35,064 nucleotides of DNA from Phenylobacterium sp. (GTDB taxonomy: Bacteria; Pseudomonadota; Alphaproteobacteria; Caulobacterales; Caulobacteraceae), in assembly GCA_018001015.1 (NCBI GenBank), contig JAGNIV010000029.1:1-35064 (forward strand). The letters run 5' to 3'. Positions 31,669-35,064 of the stretch are shown here, one piece after another. The translations under genes were made by a program, and so were the position numbers. Below the pieces are notes generated by a model that had not been told where the DNA came from, searched no databases, and worked only from the letters and a program-made list of their open reading frames with translations. Numbering within the stretch: position 1 is the stretch's first letter; each line of letters opens with the position of its first letter.

Positions 31669-32505
31669 ATGGACGGTGCCCAGCCTGCCCAATTCCGCTC
31701 CGCCCGCCGGACCAGCGAACGCATCCACATCCTCGGGGGCGACATCGACCTGGTGCGTCCTGAGGAGGTGATGCACCACATCGGCCGGTTCATAAGCGCC
31801 GGCAAGAAGGCGATCATCGCCAACCACAACAGCCACAGCCTCTATCTGCTGAAGAAGCGCCCGGAGCTGGCCAGCTTCTTCGCCAAGGCCGACCTCATCG
31901 AGATGGACTCCACCCCGGTGATCTTCTTCGCCCGGCTGCTGGGGATGCCGAGCCGCACCTTCCACCGCTGCAGCTATGTGGATTTCCGTCCGCTGTTCTG
32001 GACCATGGTCGCGGCCAAGGGTTACCGCGTCTTCTATATCGGCGGCGCGCCGGGCGTTGTTGAGACCGCTTCGGAGCGGCTGACGGCCAAGTATCCCGGC
32101 GCGGTGATCGGCGGTCGGGACGGCTATTTCGACGCCACCCCCGGCTCGCCGGGCAACACGCAGGCCCTGGCCCAGATCGCCGCCTTCAAGCCCGACATCC
32201 TGTTCGTGGGCATGGGCATGCCCCGCCAGGAACTGTGGATCGAGGCCAACCTTGAGGCCCTGCCCAACTGCGTGATCATGCCGGTGGGCGCGGCCTTCGA
32301 CTACGAGGCCGACGTCCAGGTCGCCCCGCCGCCGTGGATGAGTGACGCGGGCCTGGTCTGGGCCTTCCGCCTGGCCCAGGAACCGCGGCGGATGTTCGCC
32401 CGCTATTGCCTGGAGCCCTGGGCCTTGTTGCCGCTCGCCTTCAAGGACGTCGCCGCCGCCATCGCGAGGCGCCGGGCGCCGCCGCAGGTCACCACCTCGG
32501 CCTGA
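31669..32505 (+). CDS. WecB/TagA/CpsF family glycosyltransferase
   Basis: A 278-residue GT26 family protein. The N-terminal region has NHNSHSLYLLKKRPEL and ADLIEMDSTPVIFFARLLG (normally A-D-G-x-P), and the C-terminal half has FYIGGAPGVVETASERL, DILFVGMGMPRQELWIEANL and MPVGAAFDYEAD. GT26 enzymes transfer UDP-activated N-acetylmannosamine(-uronate) or related sugars to lipid-linked intermediates in surface polysaccharide assembly. The usual G-x-P after A-D is altered here (EMDSTP). The start at 31669 has a GGAAG element upstream; the longer frame overlaps the divergent kinase gene. Confidence 0.87.
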   Translation: MDGAQPAQFRSARRTSERIHILGGDIDLVRPEEVMHHIGRFISAGKKAIIANHNSHSLYLLKKRPELASFFAKADLIEMDSTPVIFFARLLGMPSRTFHRCSYVDFRPLFWTMVAAKGYRVFYIGGAPGVVETASERLTAKYPGAVIGGRDGYFDATPGSPGNTQALAQIAAFKPDILFVGMGMPRQELWIEANLEALPNCVIMPVGAAFDYEADVQVAPPPWMSDAGLVWAFRLAQEPRRMFARYCLEPWALLPLAFKDVAAAIARRRAPPQVTTSA

Positions 32506-32602
32506 GGAATGGGCGCCGTCAGGCGTGGCCCTCCCGGATTCCCAGGCGGCTCCGACACCTCTCTCCCAGGATCCACAGGCGCCCTCCATCAAGGTCAGGG
32601 CG

Positions 32603-32627
32603 GGAACCATCTCCGGCGCGTCGCATT
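32603..32627 (+). promoter_or_regulatory. Candidate EcfG promoter for the small secreted protein
   Basis: GGAAC, 16 bases, then CATT, ending 33 bases before the ATG. It differs from the GGAAC-N16-CGTT consensus by one base. This would place the secreted protein under the general stress response. Confidence 0.4.
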
Positions 32628-32660
32628 ACCGGCGATGGCGAGTGCGCCAAGGAGCTTGAA

Positions 32661-33122
32661 ATGTTTAGGTTTGTTCTGACTGCCGCGGCGGCGGTTCTGA
32701 TCGCCGCGCCTGCCTCTGCGCAGATCACCCTGTCGCCAGGAACCGGCGCAGCTTCCACCACCGGTTCGAACGGGTCGCCTGGGGGCATCGCCGCGTCATC
32801 CGCAGCGGTGGGTCCCAATGTGTCGGGGGTCGGGGCGACCAGCCCCTTGACCGAAATGTCGGCGTCGGGAACTCAAGCGGCAGGCAACAATGCGGCCGTC
32901 GTGCGGATTGCGGTTCCTAAGGTCGGGCAGGCCGTGAGCGATCGAGACGGCGTCTCGCTGGGCGTGATCGAGCGAGTCTACACAGTCCGCGGCAAGAAGC
33001 GCCTCGCCCTGCGTTCCGAAGACCGCGCAGCGTGGATTCTTGCATCGACGGTGTTGTCCACCTCGACCGCCGGTCTTGTCAGCACCAGGAGTCGGGCTGA
33101 AGTCTACGGCCGTCGTCGCTGA
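32661..33122 (+). CDS. Small secreted protein of unknown function
   Basis: A 153-residue protein with a signal peptide (MFRFVLTAAAAVLIAAPASA, cleaved before QITL). A Ser/Gly/Ala/Thr-rich low-complexity stretch (about residues 25-80) is followed by a folded-looking end: VRIAVPKVGQAVSDRDGVSL, GVIERVYTVRG and AWILAS. That C-terminal pattern resembles a PRC-barrel-like strand set but is not a confident match. The start has an AAGGAG site with six-base spacing, and an EcfG-like promoter lies upstream. Confidence 0.65.
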   Translation: MFRFVLTAAAAVLIAAPASAQITLSPGTGAASTTGSNGSPGGIAASSAAVGPNVSGVGATSPLTEMSASGTQAAGNNAAVVRIAVPKVGQAVSDRDGVSLGVIERVYTVRGKKRLALRSEDRAAWILASTVLSTSTAGLVSTRSRAEVYGRRR

Positions 33123-33249
33123 CCATCGCCGAGCGGGGTGGGGCCGGTTGATTTCCGCCCCGCCCGCGTCTCTCTCGACGGCGACGAGGTTCATGCTGTA
33201 CCCCTGCCAAACCAGCAGCGGGCGTGCTTCCCAGGAGCGCGTCTCGCAT

Positions 33250-33288
33250 GGGGACATGGCGGAATTGGTAGACGCGCCAGACTTAAAA
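33250..33288 (+). pseudogene. Truncated tRNA-Leu(UAA), 5' half only
   Basis: The sequence begins GGGGACATGGCGGAATTGGT and matches the acceptor 5' strand, D-arm and anticodon 5' stem of a bacterial tRNA-Leu. It continues through CCAGA and the loop CTTAAAA, giving anticodon TAA. Immediately after the loop the sequence becomes AGCGAACAGT instead of the expected TCTGG. No variable arm, T-arm or 3' acceptor (TGTCCCC) is found downstream in the window. The gene is therefore cut exactly at the end of the anticodon loop, most simply by integration of a mobile element. Confidence 0.75.
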
Positions 33289-33856
33289 AGCGAACAGTAA
33301 TTGATCTGAATACTTATATGTCGTCAGGTTAGATGCAGAATATATCCGAGTCAATCCGTCTCTTTCCTCGATAATTTCCCTATACCGCAAAATTTATGCT
33401 CATCCGGATGCGCATCGGGATTGGATTTCCTATTCGGCGCAAACCATTCGCCCGCCGTCTGGTAAGCGGCGCCAACCTGCAGGCAATTTCCCGTGCAATA
33501 GGGAATTCAAAGGCGCTCCGCCACGCAGTCCGCCAAGTTCTGCTCTCGACGCAGGTGCCGGCCAAAGCCCGGAATACCGCGACTTTTCCCACGCACTTCC
33601 GACGCGCCGGTCTCAACAGCGAAAATGTCTGAGGCTTTTCGGCGCCATTTGGGCGGCCGGTCTCCGCCCCTGGAAACCGGCACGGTTTCCCTGCTAGGAG
33701 CGAAACTACAGGGAAGTTCTTCTGGATCGCCGCCCTGCCCGATGAGTGCTGCCCGGATTCCCCGACAAAATCGGCATCCTGCACACCTCGTCGAACGAAA
33801 TTCCCTGCCGCTAGAACAGGGAATTGATCAGATCACATAGGTGAATAGTCGTCCGC
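33289..33856. mobile_element. Likely mobile-element end, no credible gene
   Basis: This stretch begins at the break in tRNA-Leu and is AT-richer than the rest of the window. It holds several copies of TTCCCTG and CAGGGAA arranged as inverted repeats. The only long frame (33380-33784, minus) is Arg/Ala-rich and lacks motif or ribosome site. A serine-recombinase fragment lies just beyond. I interpret it as the non-coding end of an integrated element or a decayed remnant. Confidence 0.45.
33488..33825. repeat. Three TTCCC(TG)/(CA)GGGAA inverted repeats
   Basis: TTCCC...GGGAA occurs at 33488-33505 (shortest arms). TTCCCTG...CAGGGAA occurs at 33687-33715. AATTCCCTG...CAGGGAATT occurs at 33799-33825 with perfect 9-bp arms and a nine-base spacer. 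A lone TTTCCCT lies at 33375-33381. The shared word across separate hairpins suggests a repeated binding site or a REP-like element. Confidence 0.55.
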
Positions 33857-34759
33857 TTAGCCCGTCGATCCGAGCTGACGAATCCAAGTCCGTTGCTCCG
33901 CCCAATCCAGCGGAGGATTCGACCTCAGCATCTTGCGCAGGGTGAGTCCCGCAGGTTGGCGGCCCTCAAGGATCATGAGCTGCAGGTCAGGAGCCAAAAG
34001 AGCGAGTTTGCAGAGCTGCCGCGCATGGGGCGTGGGGGGCGAGACGGCGCCGCGCAGGGTGGCGACGTCCGCCATTGGCGATGCGCTGGAAACCCGCAGT
34101 TCCTCATGCGCGCGTCGCAAGCCCGCAACCAAGCCGCGGTTGGGCCGCGGGCCGGCAACGGCATCGGCGCCAAATAGCCAGCTTCTACCGCCACGAGACT
34201 GCATGCGGACCGGGGCGACGACCCGGACCGCCATCCGATCCGACACCTCCCACACCATCCATTCGCCACGGGCTGGGCAAGCTTGCGCCTCGGCGAGGAG
34301 CAGATCGCGATGGCGGCTGACGAAGGCGTCGGCGGATACGACCGGCTGGGTCTGAGCTTCACCGAGCTCCAGTCGCAAGACCCACGCCTCCAACGCGCCG
34401 ATGGGAATGTAAGCCCGCCCCGTTATCCTGCGCAAGGCAACGAGCACCCAGCGTTCCAGGAGGTCGGCGGACACCCTGCGGACCGCCGTATCCTTCCGGC
34501 TCCGATCTCCAGGCGGCGCGTCCGCGGCCACATAGTAGCGGAAGCGGCGGCCGCCTCGGCCGTCGGCGAGCGAGGGGCTGAGGCACCTGCCCTCGGAATC
34601 AAACACCCGCCCCAGAAAGACCGAACGCGGTGACTTGCCCTGTCCCTTGCGCTCGTTGACCGCGTTGACGGTCTGCATCGCCTGCACCCGATTGAACAGT
34701 TCTGCTCTGGGCCTATTTGAAAGCGGCGCTGGAGGTATCGACGGCTGCGGGTGCGACAA
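33857..34759 (-). pseudogene. Serine recombinase C-terminal fragment (catalytic domain missing)
   Basis: A 300-codon frame matching the zinc-ribbon and C-terminal part of large serine recombinases. RAELFNRVQAMQ, VFLGRVFDSEGRCLSP and GRRFRYYVAADA resemble the beta-ribbon region; LQLMILEGRQPAGLTLRKML and PLDWAEQRTW resemble the usual tail. The resolvase domain with the catalytic Ser is absent, and an in-frame TGA lies immediately upstream of the TTG at 34759. None of the three upstream frames to the window edge looks like a resolvase. It is probably a truncated remnant of the integrase of an element that entered near the tRNA. Confidence 0.65.
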
Positions 34760-35064
34760 AACGCCTCAGAAAGGGAGAAATTTTTTGCTCCGAAGCCGCA
34801 GCATTGGCGCTCGCCGCCCGCTTCACCGGTCAGTCGGCGGCCTTAGGATGCTGAATTACTTAAATATTATAGCGATCACCCCGTATCGGGCGACCCAAGA
34901 ACGCTATGTGTTACGCATGTATATGGGCCCCCAATTTGGTCAGCGCGCTTCTCTGCGAGGCTGGCGGGGACCCTGACGCGCTATGCTGACGCCGCGCCGA
35001 ACGCCCCGCCCGCTCGCGGACGGAATGTATTTCTATGTTTACTCTCCTTCGGGACGCCAAGGCC
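34760..35064. other. Right-edge stretch, nothing firm
   Basis: About 300 bases with an AT-rich centre (34855-34925) and no recognisable gene, RNA or recombinase N-terminus. A short plus-strand frame from 34983 (or 35025, MYFYVYSPSGRQG) is open at the window edge but is too short to judge. Confidence 0.4.

Noticed and set aside
33040-33300. A frame ending in MAELVDAPDLKSEQ
   Set aside because: This is the familiar translation of a tRNA-Leu gene in the wrong sense of annotation; the DNA is the tRNA 5' half.
33380-33784. A 134-codon minus-strand frame
   Set aside because: Arg/Ala-rich, no ribosome site, no motif, and it runs through the inverted-repeat family. Treated as a shadow of repeat DNA.
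34983-35064. Possible gene start at the right edge (MLTPRRTPRP or MYFYVYSPSGRQG)
   Set aside because: Too short to assess; only a weak purine-rich site precedes the second ATG.

Overview
This is a high-GC chromosomal segment from an alphaproteobacterium. It is most likely a member of the Caulobacterales (Caulobacter or Phenylobacterium type). The supporting signs are strong G/C bias at third positions, dense gene packing with TGATG and GTGA overlaps, two EcfG-like (GGAAC-N16-CGTT) promoters, a group III truncated haemoglobin and alphaproteobacterial protein families. The genus is inference. About 33 kb is ordinary coding sequence on both strands. The last 1.8 kb is a broken tRNA and mobile-element debris.

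Left part (1-8.4 kb): a gene start running off the left edge, a DsbA-fold protein that has lost one active-site Cys, and an 807-residue protein made almost wholly of octapeptide repeats. Then come a Spinster-like MFS transporter, a small phasin-like protein, a GlsB/YeaQ stress membrane protein with a candidate general-stress promoter, a SAM methyltransferase and a MocR-type PLP regulator.

Middle-left (8.4-15 kb): a DUF983 protein, a cytochrome c, an Hpt-like protein, thioredoxin 2 and a GNAT/DUF1778 toxin-antitoxin pair with a 15-bp perfect palindrome at its promoter. These are followed by an SRAP (YedK/HMCES) protein coupled to a lipoprotein gene, a second MFS transporter coupled to an ATP-grasp gene that seems to start at CTG, and a glutathione S-transferase.

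Middle (15.1-18.6 kb): an ECF sigma gene without an anti-sigma gene lies between two small DUF2892-like membrane proteins, each with a CPxC motif. A secreted single-Cys thioredoxin-fold protein is divergent from them across a shared dyad. After a frameshifted scrap of a class V aminotransferase come dienelactone hydrolase and PhzF-family genes.

Glycan-type cluster (18.8-24.2 kb): a GT41/SPINDLY-like transferase is divergent from a tight run of WbqC, sulfotransferase, DegT/StrS aminotransferase and phytanoyl-CoA dioxygenase family genes. This looks like a small surface-glycan or small-molecule decoration cassette.

Right part (24.2-33.1 kb): an N-formylglutamate amidohydrolase family gene, a transglutaminase-like pair whose first member is frameshifted, and a likely nitric-oxide module (truncated haemoglobin, two membrane proteins, NfuA-like Fe-S protein, NsrR-type regulator). 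Next are an APH(3')-like kinase coupled to a DNA photolyase, a WecB/TagA/CpsF glycosyltransferase and a small secreted protein.

Right end (33.2-35.1 kb): the 5' half of tRNA-Leu(UAA) stops at the end of the anticodon loop. It is followed by about 570 bp without a credible gene but with repeated TTCCCTG/CAGGGAA inverted repeats, then a serine-recombinase C-terminal fragment with no catalytic domain. This is the clearest mobile-element junction in the window.
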